Assembly (NCBI RefSeq): GCF_050908845.1 | Contig: NZ_CP194171.1 | Coordinates: 2,170,001 to 2,234,000, forward strand | Length of the DNA: 64,000 bases | From: Marinobacterium_D sp050908845 | GTDB taxonomy: Bacteria > Pseudomonadota > Gammaproteobacteria > Pseudomonadales > Balneatricaceae | Direction of reading: 5' to 3' | Program-made: the position numbers and the translations under genes | Notes under the pieces: model-generated | Told to the model about the DNA's origin: nothing | Databases searched by the model: none | The model's input: only the letters and a program-made list of their open reading frames with translations | Shown here: piece by piece, positions 42,532 to 50,658 of the stretch | How the letters are laid out: the number at the start of each line of letters is the position of its first letter | Position numbering within the stretch: the first letter of the stretch is position 1

Positions 42532-42537
42532 AGATAG

Positions 42538-43158
42538 TTACCGCTTGTTGGTGTATTCGCTGTGCAGCTTTCCGAGAGACTGCAGGTAGGCTACGAGAGC
42601 ATCGATCTCATACTTGCCTGCAACTTCTTCCTGTGCACCGTCGATCTGTTCGTCGGTGTAAGGCACACCAAGTTTGCGCATGGTCTGCATCTTCGCTGCA
42701 GTATCCGATCCGGTCAGTTTGTTTTCAAACAGCCACGGATAAGACGGCATCTTGGATTCAGGTACCACGTCGCGCGGGTTGTAAAGGTGTGCACGCTGCC
42801 AGTCGTCAGAGTAACGACCGCCTACACGGGCGAGGTCCGGACCGGTCCGCTTGGAGCCCCACAGGAACGGGTGTTCCCATACGTCTTCGTTAGCGGTTGA
42901 GTAGTGGCCGTAACGCTCGGTTTCAGCACGGAAGGGGCGGATCATCTGGGTATGGCAGACGTGGCAGCCTTCCTTGATGTAGATGTCGCGACCTTCCAGT
43001 TCAAGGGCGCTGTAAGTGCGCAGGCCCTCGATTGGCTTGGTGGTAGAGCTTTGGAAGAACAGGGGGACGATCTCTGCCAGACCACCGCCGCTGATGACGA
43101 TGATGATCAGCAGGACCATCAGGCCAATGTTCTTTTCAATCGTATCGTGTTTGATCAT
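42538..43158 (-). CDS. ccoO: cbb3-type cytochrome oxidase monohaem subunit II
   Basis: The 206-residue subunit has one N-terminal membrane helix (IGLMVLLIIIVISGGGLAEIVPLFF, about 11-35) and one c-type haem motif CHVCH (about 70-74) in GCHVCHTQMIRPFRAETERYG. It accepts electrons from CcoP and passes them to CcoN. Family phrases (GREIYIREGC-like DIYIKEGC; SWPWLF-like SYPWLFENKL) agree. It lies 22 bp after ccoN. Confidence 0.97.
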   Translation of the reverse strand: MIKHDTIEKNIGLMVLLIIIVISGGGLAEIVPLFFQSSTTKPIEGLRTYSALELEGRDIYIKEGCHVCHTQMIRPFRAETERYGHYSTANEDVWEHPFLWGSKRTGPDLARVGGRYSDDWQRAHLYNPRDVVPESKMPSYPWLFENKLTGSDTAAKMQTMRKLGVPYTDEQIDGAQEEVAGKYEIDALVAYLQSLGKLHSEYTNKR

Positions 43159-43180
43159 TGCTATCTGCTCCTAGTCTCGA

Positions 43181-44611
43181 TCAAGCAGTCTGTGCTGAAG
43201 GCTCAGCTGCTTTAACAGAGCTACCGGCACGAACGGTCTGCCACACGTTGAATGCCATCAGCAGCATACCGGTGAGGAAGAACATGCCGCCGATCCAGCG
43301 AACCAGATAACCCGGGTGGCTGGCTTCCAGTGCTTCCACAAAGCTGTAGGTCAGCGTGCCGTCTTCGTTAACGGCGCGCCACATCAGACCCTGCAGGATG
43401 CCGTTGACCCACATCGCGCAGATGTAGAGAACGGTACCGATGGTGGCCAGCCAGAAGTGGGCGTTAACCAGGCCAACAGAGTACATCTGAGCCTTGCCGA
43501 ACAGTTTCGGAATCATGTGGTAGACAGCACCGATGGAGATCATCGCAACCCAACCCAGAGCACCGGCGTGTACGTGACCGACGGTCCAGTCGGTGTTGTG
43601 AGACAGGGCGTTGACGGTCTTGATTGACATCATCGGGCCTTCGAAGGTGGACATACCGTAGAAGGACAGAGATACAACCAGGAAGCGCAGAACCGGGTCG
43701 GTGCGCAGTTTGTGCCACGCGCCGGACAGGGTCATCATGCCGTTGATCATGCCGCCCCAGGACGGAGCCAGCAGAATCAGGGACATAACCATAGCTACTG
43801 ACTGGGTCCAGTCAGGCAGTGCAGAGTAGTGCAGGTGGTGGCCGCCGGCCCACATGTAGGTGGCGATCAGCGCCCAGAAGTGGACGATGGAGAGGCGGTA
43901 AGAGTAGATCGGGCGCTCAGCCTGCTTCGGTACGAAGTAGTACATCATGCCGAGGAAGCCTGCAGTCAGGAAGAAGCCGACCGCGTTGTGACCGTACCAC
44001 CACTGAACCATGGCATCGACCGCACCCGGGTACATGGAGTAGGACTTGGTCAGGGTGACCGGCATTGCCATGCTGTTGACGATATGCAGGACGGCGACAG
44101 TCAGGATAAATGCCATGTAGAACCAGTTACCCACGTAGATGTGGGAGGTTTTACGCATTTTTACTGTGCCGAGGAACACTATGGCGTAGGAGACCCAGAC
44201 CAGAGCGATCAGGATATCGATCGGCCATTCCAGCTCGGCGTACTCCTTGGCGGAGGTGAAGCCTAGCGGCAGGCTGATGGCTGCAAGCAGAATTACCAGC
44301 TGCCAACCCCAGAAAGTGAACGCGGCCAAACCGTCAGAGAAAAGACGGGTCTGACAGGTGCGCTGCACGACGTAATAAGACGTCGAGAAAAGTGCACAAC
44401 CACCAAACGCGAAGATTACCGCGTTGGTGTGTAACGGACGGATACGTCCGTAGCTCAACCAGGGAAGGTCGAAGTTCAGTGCCGGCCATACCAGCTGGGC
44501 TGCGATAAGGACGCCAACGCCCATACCGACAATACCCCATACCACCGTCATGATGGCGAACTGGCGCACGACTTTGTAATTGTAAGTCGGTTGTTCAGTT
44601 GCAGTGCTCAT
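43181..44611 (-). CDS. ccoN: cbb3-type cytochrome oxidase catalytic subunit I
   Basis: The 476-residue, twelve-helix haem-copper oxidase subunit reduces oxygen to water at high affinity. Copper and haem histidines are visible: RPLHTNAVIFAFGG (low-spin haem), WYGHNAVGFFLT (CuB histidine), HYSALPDWTQ and VNALSHNTDWTVGHVHAGALGWV near the C-terminal third. It begins at ATG 44611. The leader is long: a perfect FNR box lies about 300 bp upstream. ccoNOQP is the structural operon, with accessory genes ccoGHIS following after a terminator. Confidence 0.97.
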   Translation of the reverse strand: MSTATEQPTYNYKVVRQFAIMTVVWGIVGMGVGVLIAAQLVWPALNFDLPWLSYGRIRPLHTNAVIFAFGGCALFSTSYYVVQRTCQTRLFSDGLAAFTFWGWQLVILLAAISLPLGFTSAKEYAELEWPIDILIALVWVSYAIVFLGTVKMRKTSHIYVGNWFYMAFILTVAVLHIVNSMAMPVTLTKSYSMYPGAVDAMVQWWYGHNAVGFFLTAGFLGMMYYFVPKQAERPIYSYRLSIVHFWALIATYMWAGGHHLHYSALPDWTQSVAMVMSLILLAPSWGGMINGMMTLSGAWHKLRTDPVLRFLVVSLSFYGMSTFEGPMMSIKTVNALSHNTDWTVGHVHAGALGWVAMISIGAVYHMIPKLFGKAQMYSVGLVNAHFWLATIGTVLYICAMWVNGILQGLMWRAVNEDGTLTYSFVEALEASHPGYLVRWIGGMFFLTGMLLMAFNVWQTVRAGSSVKAAEPSAQTA

Positions 44612-44907
44612 GTCAGGCTCTCATCAACAAGCTAGAAAAGTAAGAAGAGTTCCGCGGGCAATTATCTGGTAATACCCCCACCTTTTCAACGCGATGTGGT
44701 GTTTTAGTGTGGCTCTTTGTCGCACCGGAAAATGAAAAGTTCGCGGTGGGGATTTAAACGGCTGTATTCCTGTCTGGATGCTCTAATTGTTTGAATGGTA
44801 AAGAGTAATTTTTTTGACGGATGAGCGGTCCCGGCGAGCTTGATGATAATTTCGGGGCTGGATCCGGGGTTGAAGTTATTTTTGCGCTGTCGCAAAACTT
44901 CCATTGG
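44612..44907 (-). other. Long leader region upstream of ccoN
   Basis: This 296-bp stretch holds no convincing gene. If the FNR box at 44908 drives ccoN in class II geometry, the transcript starts near 44873 and carries a leader of about 260 nt. The stretch is relatively A/T-rich (TAATTTTTTTGAC near 44807; TTTAAACGG near 44753). A 66-codon minus-strand frame at 44704-44904 begins upstream of the predicted start and lacks a family signature. Confidence 0.55.
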
Positions 44908-44921
44908 TTGATATGGATCAA
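44908..44921. promoter_or_regulatory. Perfect FNR/ANR box between ccoN and rlmM
   Basis: TTGAT-ATGG-ATCAA is a full consensus match. On the minus strand a class II start would be near 44873, but the -10 there (AATAAC) is weak. On the plus strand no -10 element fits, and rlmM has its own good promoter. It is therefore assigned to ccoNOQP. Confidence 0.8.
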
Positions 44922-44977
44922 CGGGGCTTTTGGGGTGTTTTCTACGCCTTAAGTCGTAGACTGTTGTTTTTCACCGG

Positions 44978-45006
44978 TTGAGGATGCCGGTTGAGCTGTC
45001 TATAGT
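44978..45006 (+). promoter_or_regulatory. Sigma-70 promoter of rlmM
   Basis: TTGAGG (44978-44983) and TATAGT (45001-45006) are separated by 17 bp. The start codon lies 36 bp after the -10 element. Confidence 0.65.
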
Positions 45007-45041
45007 GCGCCGTCCATTAGCAGCGAGGCAGGAGTGTGCCG

Positions 45042-46115
45042 ATGCAAACCGCGGATACGTTGATACTTCTTTGTCGCTCAGGCTTTGAGGGCGAGTGTGC
45101 AGCTGAAATATCGGAACTGGCGGCCGCCGCGGGCTATTACGGCTATCCGACACTGGAACGTGGCAGTGGCTATGTCAGTTTTCATCTGCAGTCGCCGGCT
45201 GATGCCAAGCAGTTGGTATCGGAGATCAGGTTCAGAGAGCTGATTTTTACCCGGCAGTGGTTCGCCTGCATGCCCGGTTTGCAGGATCTCTCCCCCAAAG
45301 ACCGAATCACGCCCCTGACTGAGCAGATTGCCGAACTGCCGATGTGTGCAGAGATTGTGGTTGAAACCCCGGATACGACCGAGGGGCGGGAGCTGCAGGG
45401 ATTTGGACGCAAGCTGGCTTCGGCTCTAGCGCCGAAGTTGCGTCAGCAGGGGTTGCTGATGCCGCGCAAAAGCCGCGCCGAATGGCGCTTGCACCTATTT
45501 ATTCTTAACGGCCGGGATATGTTTGTCGGTGTGGCGCCGGTGCGCAACAGTTCGCCCTGGCCTGGCGGTATCCTGCGCCTGAAATTTCCGGCATCGGCCC
45601 CGAGTCGCTCCACGTTAAAGCTCGAAGAGGCCTGGCACTGGTTTGTTCCCCGGCATAGGTGGGATGCTGAACTCGCTGCAGGTATGACCGGTGTAGACCT
45701 GGGTGCGGCCCCCGGCGGCTGGACATGGCAGATGGTAAAGCGCGGCATGTTTGTCACTGCCATCGACAACGGCCCGATGAATGAGGACCTGATGGAAACG
45801 GGGCAGGTCGAACACCTGATGGAGGATGCGTTTACCTATCAGCCCGGCAAGCCTGTCGACTGGATGGTCTGTGATGTGGTTGAAAAGCCTGCGCGCACCA
45901 CGGCGATGGTGATCGACTGGGCGCTGAACGGCTGGAGCCGTAATATGGTATTCAACCTCAAACTGCCGATGAAACAACGTTATGCCGAGGTCAGAAACTG
46001 CCTTGAGCGCATCCGCACCGCCCTCGAAGAGTCAGGGGTTGATGCGCGCCTGCAGGCGAAGCACCTCTACCATGACCGGGAGGAGATCACCTGCTGGCTG
46101 CGTGTTGTTGACTGA
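45042..46115 (+). CDS. rlmM: 23S rRNA C2498 2'-O-ribose methyltransferase
   Basis: This 357-residue SAM-dependent methyltransferase modifies C2498 of 23S rRNA. An N-terminal THUMP-like region (LLCRSGFEGECAAEISELAAAAGYYGYP) is followed by a Rossmann domain with MTGVDLGAAPGGWTWQMVKRG (SAM site, about 212-232). DWMVCDVVEKPARTTAMVIDW carries the catalytic-region aspartate, and FNLKLPMKQRYAEV the lysine. ATG 45042 has AGGAG seven bases upstream; the GTG at 45036 is too close to it. It has its own promoter, divergent from ccoN. Confidence 0.96.
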   Translation: MQTADTLILLCRSGFEGECAAEISELAAAAGYYGYPTLERGSGYVSFHLQSPADAKQLVSEIRFRELIFTRQWFACMPGLQDLSPKDRITPLTEQIAELPMCAEIVVETPDTTEGRELQGFGRKLASALAPKLRQQGLLMPRKSRAEWRLHLFILNGRDMFVGVAPVRNSSPWPGGILRLKFPASAPSRSTLKLEEAWHWFVPRHRWDAELAAGMTGVDLGAAPGGWTWQMVKRGMFVTAIDNGPMNEDLMETGQVEHLMEDAFTYQPGKPVDWMVCDVVEKPARTTAMVIDWALNGWSRNMVFNLKLPMKQRYAEVRNCLERIRTALEESGVDARLQAKHLYHDREEITCWLRVVD

Positions 46116-46123
46116 GTGGCTGC

Positions 46124-46405
46124 TCAGTGTTCATAAATGGTGATTTTCTCCTCGTGTTCCATTAGGGGTTCGAGGGTTTCCAGCATTTCCCGCCGCTCTG
46201 CGCTGCCGTACCAGCGTTGCCAGTCACTCACGTTACGGTAGGTGGCCATAACCAGGCGGTGGTTGGGGTCATCGATATCGTGCAGCACCTCGCCGGAGAT
46301 AAAGCCATGTGAGTGCATGGCTTTCTGCAGAAGCTCGCGGGAGAGTTGGTCGTAATGGCTGCCAAGGTCTTCAGCAATCTGTCTTTCGATCAGTACTCTA
46401 ATCAT
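46124..46405 (-). CDS. Antibiotic biosynthesis monooxygenase (ABM) domain protein
   Basis: This 93-residue ferredoxin-like dimeric protein shows the ABM pattern: MIRVLIERQIAEDLGSHYDQL start, SHGFISGEVLHDIDDPNHRLVMATYRNVSDWQRW (about 32-65) and a C-terminal strand (EKITIYEH). Members include haem-degrading and quinol monooxygenases and proteins of unknown role; no haem-binding or catalytic set can be assigned here. It is convergent with rlmM (8-bp gap) and divergent from tusA. Confidence 0.85.
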   Translation of the reverse strand: MIRVLIERQIAEDLGSHYDQLSRELLQKAMHSHGFISGEVLHDIDDPNHRLVMATYRNVSDWQRWYGSAERREMLETLEPLMEHEEKITIYEH

Positions 46406-46531
46406 TGCCGTTTAACTCCCTGCTTTTATCATTAGTTTAAGCATAATTCAGTGGCTTGAGCCTGCAACTCAGGTTTCTCCCGTCCGATGAATTTGCGACA
46501 ATAGCCGACTTTGTTTATTGCGGATTGGATA

Positions 46532-46774
46532 ATGGCAGAAATTGAAGCCAATCAGGTTCTGGATGCTTGCGGGTTGTTCTGCCCCGAGCCGGTGATGATG
46601 TTGCACAATCATGTGCGAGAACTGGCGGTAGGGCAGGTACTCTGTATCCGGGCAACGGACCCGTCGACGCAGCGGGATATTCCCAAGTTCTGTCAGTTCC
46701 TGGGGCATGAACTGCTCGACCAGATGGTCGAGGATGAAGTATTTGTCTATTTCATCCGCAAAGGGGAAGCCTGA
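46532..46774 (+). CDS. tusA: Sulfurtransferase TusA
   Basis: This 80-residue protein has the TusA signature ANQVLDACGLFCPEPVMMLHNHVRELAVGQVL, with the persulfide-carrying cysteine in FCPEP (C17). It relays sulfur from IscS to the TusBCD-TusE-MnmA pathway for tRNA 2-thiouridine, and to other acceptors. The usual GL residue pair and the CPxP motif are conserved, and CxxxC (CGLFC) adds one more cysteine. ATG 46532 gives the family length. The proQ-like gene follows after 2 bases, suggesting a shared transcript. Confidence 0.93.
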   Translation: MAEIEANQVLDACGLFCPEPVMMLHNHVRELAVGQVLCIRATDPSTQRDIPKFCQFLGHELLDQMVEDEVFVYFIRKGEA

Positions 46775-46776
46775 GC

Positions 46777-47382
46777 GTGGGAGAGTTGGAGCGGCTGCGC
46801 CAGGAAACCGAGACGCTACTGAGTGAATGTGAGCGTCGTCTTAAGGCGCTGGAGTCGGCAGACGCCAGTGATCAGAGTGAAAAACATGAGAGTGTGTCAG
46901 TGAATCAGACCGAAAAGTCACCGGAAACCACTAACCGCAACCGCGCCAAGAACAGGGCGGCGAACCAGGCAGCGCTGCAGATGCTGTTTGATACCTACCC
47001 GGAGGTGTTCAGTCGCGAAAATGTTCGGCCCTTGAAAATCGGGATTCAGGAAGATCTGATTGCTGATGAAAAGCTCGCCCGTAACCGCATCAAGCGCGCC
47101 CTGGCCAGCTACGTGCGCAATCCGCATTATCTGCGCAGTCTCAAGGCCGGTGCCGACCGTATCGGGCTGGATGGCGCCGCGGCGGGAACCGTCACCGAAG
47201 ACGAAGCGGCTCACGCCCAGGAAAAGCTCAATCAGATGCGTGATCAGCGTCGCGAGAAGCAGAAAGAAGAGCGTGAAAAGCAGAAAGAAGAGCGCGTGAA
47301 GCAGAAGAAACAGGCTGCTGAAGTGAAAGAGCAGCGCATGAACAAGAAGCTGGACATGCTGTTGCAGTTGAACAAGCGCTGA
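46777..47382 (+). CDS. proQ: ProQ/FinO-family RNA chaperone
   Basis: The 201-residue protein has three parts. Residues 1-50 are acidic and coiled-coil-like (LERLRQETETLLSECERRLKALE). Residues about 60-145 form a ProQ/FinO domain (NQAALQMLFDTYPEVFSRENVRPLKIGIQEDL; RIKRALASYVRNPHYLRSLKAGADRIGLDG). Residues 150-201 are a very charged tail with tandem units (EKQKEER repeated). ProQ proteins bind structured small RNAs and mRNA 3' ends. GTG 46777 follows AAGGGGA. The tail lacks the Tudor-like C-terminal domain of E. coli ProQ. A possible hairpin (CAAGCGCT/AGCGCTTG, about 47373-47396) spans the stop. Confidence 0.9.
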   Translation: MGELERLRQETETLLSECERRLKALESADASDQSEKHESVSVNQTEKSPETTNRNRAKNRAANQAALQMLFDTYPEVFSRENVRPLKIGIQEDLIADEKLARNRIKRALASYVRNPHYLRSLKAGADRIGLDGAAAGTVTEDEAAHAQEKLNQMRDQRREKQKEEREKQKEERVKQKKQAAEVKEQRMNKKLDMLLQLNKR

Positions 47383-47485
47383 TCCAGCAGCGCTTGATCT
47401 TTACCCGCCAAGCCCCCACTAATCAGCTTGGAGCCGTCGGCGGTTCAGCGCCGATGCGCCAACAACTTTTTAGATGGGGGATCTG

Positions 47486-47920
47486 ATGTCCACAAACCTT
47501 ACCCTGAGTTGCCCCTCCTGCCTGGCCACTAACCGTGTGCCGCAGGCGCGCCTGGCGTCGCGTCCGAAATGCGGCAAGTGCGGTGAATATCTGTTTCAAG
47601 GCAAGCCGGTCGCCCTGGATGCCGCGGGATTTGATCGTCTGATTGCCAATACGGATCTGCCGGTGGTCGTGGATTTCTGGGCCGAGTGGTGTGGACCCTG
47701 CAAAATGATGGCGCCGGTTTTTGCGCGTGTCGCGGCGGAACTGGAGCCCCAGGCCCGCTTCGTCAAGGTGGATACCGAGTCTGCCCAGGCGCTGGCGCAA
47801 CGTTACGCCATACGCAGTATACCCACGCTTATTCTGTTCAACGGCGGACGGGAGGTTGGCCGTCAGTCGGGTGCGCTGGACCAGTCCTCACTGGAGCGCT
47901 GGGTCAGGCAGTCGCTCTGA
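47486..47920 (+). CDS. trxC: Thioredoxin 2
   Basis: This 144-residue thioredoxin has an N-terminal zinc finger (C9-PS-C12 and C29-GK-C32), the hallmark of TrxC, and the active site W68-C69-G70-P71-C72. PTLILFNGGREVGRQSG carries the cis-proline. TrxC is usually induced under oxidative stress and reduces disulfides in the cytoplasm. ATG 47486 has a GGGGGA site and gives the family length; an in-frame ATG 12 bases upstream lacks one. It is convergent with lapD, with only two bases between. Confidence 0.95.
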   Translation: MSTNLTLSCPSCLATNRVPQARLASRPKCGKCGEYLFQGKPVALDAAGFDRLIANTDLPVVVDFWAEWCGPCKMMAPVFARVAAELEPQARFVKVDTESAQALAQRYAIRSIPTLILFNGGREVGRQSGALDQSSLERWVRQSL

Positions 47921-47922
47921 AT

Positions 47923-49869
47923 TCAGTCCAGTGCCCGGGGACGACCATGCAGGTATCCCTGGGTGCCGTCGATGCCAAGGACTCTTAGCTGTTCAAGCTG
48001 GGAGTCCCGCTCCACGTGTTCGGCATAGACGCTCACCTGAATGTTGTGCGCAACGCCGATAAGGCTGCGTACGAAGAAGCGGTCTTCATCATTGCGGTCG
48101 ATATCCCGGATCAGTGAGCCATCGATTTTCACGTAGTCTGGCTGCAACCGGTACAGGTAGCTGAACCCCTGAGGATGTACGCCGAAGTTGTCCACGCCCA
48201 GCTTCACCCTGAATGTGTGAAGCTGCTCTTTCAGCGCCAGTACGCTTTCGGTGTTGTTGAGAATCACCGTTTCATTGATCTCAAAGTTGATCTTCTCGGG
48301 TTGCGAGAGCCCGGCCAGCTGCTCGCCCAGCCAGCGGGCGAAGCCAGAGGCCAATAAGCTATCCCTGCCCAGGTTGATCGCCACGGCGATAGCGTCGGGT
48401 TGCCGCCTGATGTGCGCCAGTGCTCTGAGGATGACTGCCCGGTCCATGGCGTCCAGTAGGCCAAGATCGCGGGCCACGCCGATAAAGCGGCCCGCGGGAC
48501 AGGGGGCGTTCTCCTCGTCGAGTATCCGGGCCAGCAGCTCACCGTGTACAGGCGCGCCTTGCGCGTCGATCAGACGCTGATACTGTAAGAATACCTGGCA
48601 GTTGCTGATTGCCGAGGCAACATGCTGGTGCCAGCTGTGAGAGCGGTTTTCCATGGTGGCGCTGCTGGCGTATTCCTGGATCGCAACCTGCCTTTGCTCG
48701 GCCTCTTTCGTTGCCAGCCGCGCCTCTGAGATCAGTTGCGACGAGTCTCCCGGGTCTGCGGTATGGCTGACTCCCAAGAGCATTGCCTGTGCAGGCACGG
48801 GGTTGTCGTCATAAAGTGCCATAAGCTGGCTATCGACACGCTCCAGCAATTTCTCCAGCCGAGGCTTCAGATGCTGAAGCGGCTGCTGTTCGGTCAGCAG
48901 CACAAACTCTGCGCCACTGAGCCGCCCAACCAGTGCACGACCGCCATGATCAGCGACTTCCCTGAGGCTTTCCGCGATCAACTTGAGCAGATGGTTGGTG
49001 TTCTCCTCCCCGGTCTGGTGATTGATTTCGGATAGGGCGCGCAGCCTGACCAGAACCAGAGTCGCCGGGCCGAAGTCACGATCGTAATCGATCCGCTCCT
49101 GCAGCTGAGCGGTGGCGGCGCGTTGATTCAAAAGTCCCGTTAAGGGGTCGCGGTAAGCGATCGATCTGAGTTCTTCGATGGTGCGGGTCTGTTCATCGAA
49201 CATCTGCCTTACCTGACGAACCATGGTGTTCATCGCCAGGACAACGCTGCGCAGCTCACGGGTTTTCGGTAGCTGAGGCTGCTCAATATAGGTTTTCTGC
49301 GCCAGTGCCTGGGCCTGGCGCTCGACCGTTTTCAGCGGCTTTAGCAGGTAACGCAGCAGCAGGTTGATAATCAGCGCCGCCAGGATTGCCAATACAACGA
49401 ACAGGATCAGCGCGCGTTGGGCGGCTTCCCAGAAGCGCTCGTAGGCATAGCCGGCGCTGCTCTGCACATGAATAACGCCAACGTGACGCCACTGGTGGGT
49501 GATGCTGCGCTGCATGGAGGGGGGCTCGATATCGATGAGGCTGACAAACCAGTTAGGTACCTCGTCCGAAATTCTCGGCGGCGTCTCCTTGATGAAGAGA
49601 GGTTCACCCTCAGGATCGAGTACCGAGATGCGCTGGTAGAAGCCGCTGTCGAAAATTGCATTCACCGCCGTTTCGATCGCGGCGCTGTCGCGGGAAGCCA
49701 TGTAGGGGGCGATATAAAGTCCGAGGTGCGTTGCGCTATCCTGTGCGTGGGATTCCAGTTGGCGCAGCAGCATCGACTTGCCGCTTTCAGACATCACATA
49801 CAGCGTACCCGATGCCAGTCCTATCAGTACGGCCATGACAGCGGCGATGAGTTGATTGACCAGAGACAT
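47923..49869 (-). CDS. lapD: LapD-type c-di-GMP receptor (HAMP-GGDEF-EAL)
   Basis: The 648-residue inner-membrane protein has a periplasmic output domain between helices at about 5-25 and 150-172, a HAMP segment (LLKPLKTVERQAQAL), a degenerate GGDEF domain (SGAEF near residue 322) and a degenerate EAL domain. EAL signs include GELLARI for EAL and GVDNFG for the metal DDFG motif; c-di-GMP-contacting residues such as KIDGSLI and AEHVE...QGYLHGRP remain. In Pseudomonas, LapD binds c-di-GMP and sequesters the protease LapG, retaining an adhesin at the surface. LapG is encoded next, 15 bp away. No LapA-like adhesin gene is in the window. Confidence 0.93.
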   Translation of the reverse strand: MSLVNQLIAAVMAVLIGLASGTLYVMSESGKSMLLRQLESHAQDSATHLGLYIAPYMASRDSAAIETAVNAIFDSGFYQRISVLDPEGEPLFIKETPPRISDEVPNWFVSLIDIEPPSMQRSITHQWRHVGVIHVQSSAGYAYERFWEAAQRALILFVVLAILAALIINLLLRYLLKPLKTVERQAQALAQKTYIEQPQLPKTRELRSVVLAMNTMVRQVRQMFDEQTRTIEELRSIAYRDPLTGLLNQRAATAQLQERIDYDRDFGPATLVLVRLRALSEINHQTGEENTNHLLKLIAESLREVADHGGRALVGRLSGAEFVLLTEQQPLQHLKPRLEKLLERVDSQLMALYDDNPVPAQAMLLGVSHTADPGDSSQLISEARLATKEAEQRQVAIQEYASSATMENRSHSWHQHVASAISNCQVFLQYQRLIDAQGAPVHGELLARILDEENAPCPAGRFIGVARDLGLLDAMDRAVILRALAHIRRQPDAIAVAINLGRDSLLASGFARWLGEQLAGLSQPEKINFEINETVILNNTESVLALKEQLHTFRVKLGVDNFGVHPQGFSYLYRLQPDYVKIDGSLIRDIDRNDEDRFFVRSLIGVAHNIQVSVYAEHVERDSQLEQLRVLGIDGTQGYLHGRPRALD

Positions 49870-49884
49870 GTCCTTTGCGGCCTC

Positions 49885-50595
49885 TTACTCTAGGTTAACG
49901 TTGTTGGTGTCTACCCGGGACTGGAGTTTGACCCAGGGTTCGAGTCGGTCGGAGGTCCCCACCAGTTGAGCCCGGCGCCCGCGTTTGCTGAGCCAAAGAT
50001 TGTCGCCGTTAAAAGTATACACATGTAGCAGGTCTGGACGCTGGTCGGCGGTTTTGATCTCGCCGATCAGGTTGTCCAGCACCAGCGGGACGGCGTCGGG
50101 AGTGGGGTAATAGGTCAGTACCATATGCGCCTGGTTGAGCGCTAATGCTTTAACGTAGGCTAGGCTCATCTTGTCGACCGGTACACCGAGCTCTTTCAGG
50201 GTGTAGTACTTGGCGATGGAGAAGTCTTCGCAGTCACCACCGTTGCTGATCAGAAACTCGACCGGGGTGGCCCAGTAATCCTCCTGTTTCCAGTGAACAC
50301 TATCATCAAGAAACCGGACCCGGTTAAAGAATGCGTTTACCTGTTGCAGTTTTTCCTGCTCGGTCGCGTGCGCAAGCTCGGTTATCAGGGTCTGCCAGGC
50401 GGTAAGACGTTTGCCGGCCTGATCACCATAAAGCTGGCTCAGGTGCTCGATGTCGCTGCTGGACAGGCGGACGCCATCGCTTGCCTGGCTCAGCAGGGTC
50501 AGCAGCAGGGCGATCAGGCCGCAAGCGCCGAGCAGCAGTGAGGAGCGCCCAGCCGCGAAGCCGTTTTGTCTGATTTTCGCGGTATGAATCTGCAC
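49885..50595 (-). CDS. lapG: LapG periplasmic cysteine protease
   Basis: This transglutaminase-like cysteine peptidase (about 236 residues) has an N-terminal membrane anchor or signal (RSSLLLGACGLIALLLTLLSQASDG). Its catalytic triad is visible as Cys in NGGDCEDFSIAKYY (C122), His in NQAHMVLTYYP (H157) and Asp in PLVLDNL (D174). W-x2-E-DYWATPVEFL is characteristic. LapG cleaves the N-terminus of giant adhesins unless bound by LapD. GTG 50595 has AGGGA eight bases upstream; GTG 50622 is a weaker alternative. It overlaps nothing and lies between lapD and the DUF3080 gene. Confidence 0.92.
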   Translation of the reverse strand: MQIHTAKIRQNGFAAGRSSLLLGACGLIALLLTLLSQASDGVRLSSSDIEHLSQLYGDQAGKRLTAWQTLITELAHATEQEKLQQVNAFFNRVRFLDDSVHWKQEDYWATPVEFLISNGGDCEDFSIAKYYTLKELGVPVDKMSLAYVKALALNQAHMVLTYYPTPDAVPLVLDNLIGEIKTADQRPDLLHVYTFNGDNLWLSKRGRRAQLVGTSDRLEPWVKLQSRVDTNNVNLE

Positions 50596-50658
50596 TCTGA
50601 TCGTCCCTTGCCAGCCGCGCACATCTTCGGTGAAAACCAGTCTTGTCTCAAGCGCGGT

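Noticed and set aside
44704..44904. A 66-codon minus-strand frame upstream of ccoN
   Set aside because: It would begin upstream of the transcription start implied by the FNR box, lacks a recognised domain and is rich in unrelated polar residues.
44978..45006. FNR box at 44908 as an activator of rlmM
   Set aside because: No -10 element fits class II geometry on the plus strand, and rlmM has its own good sigma-70 promoter; the box is better assigned to ccoN.
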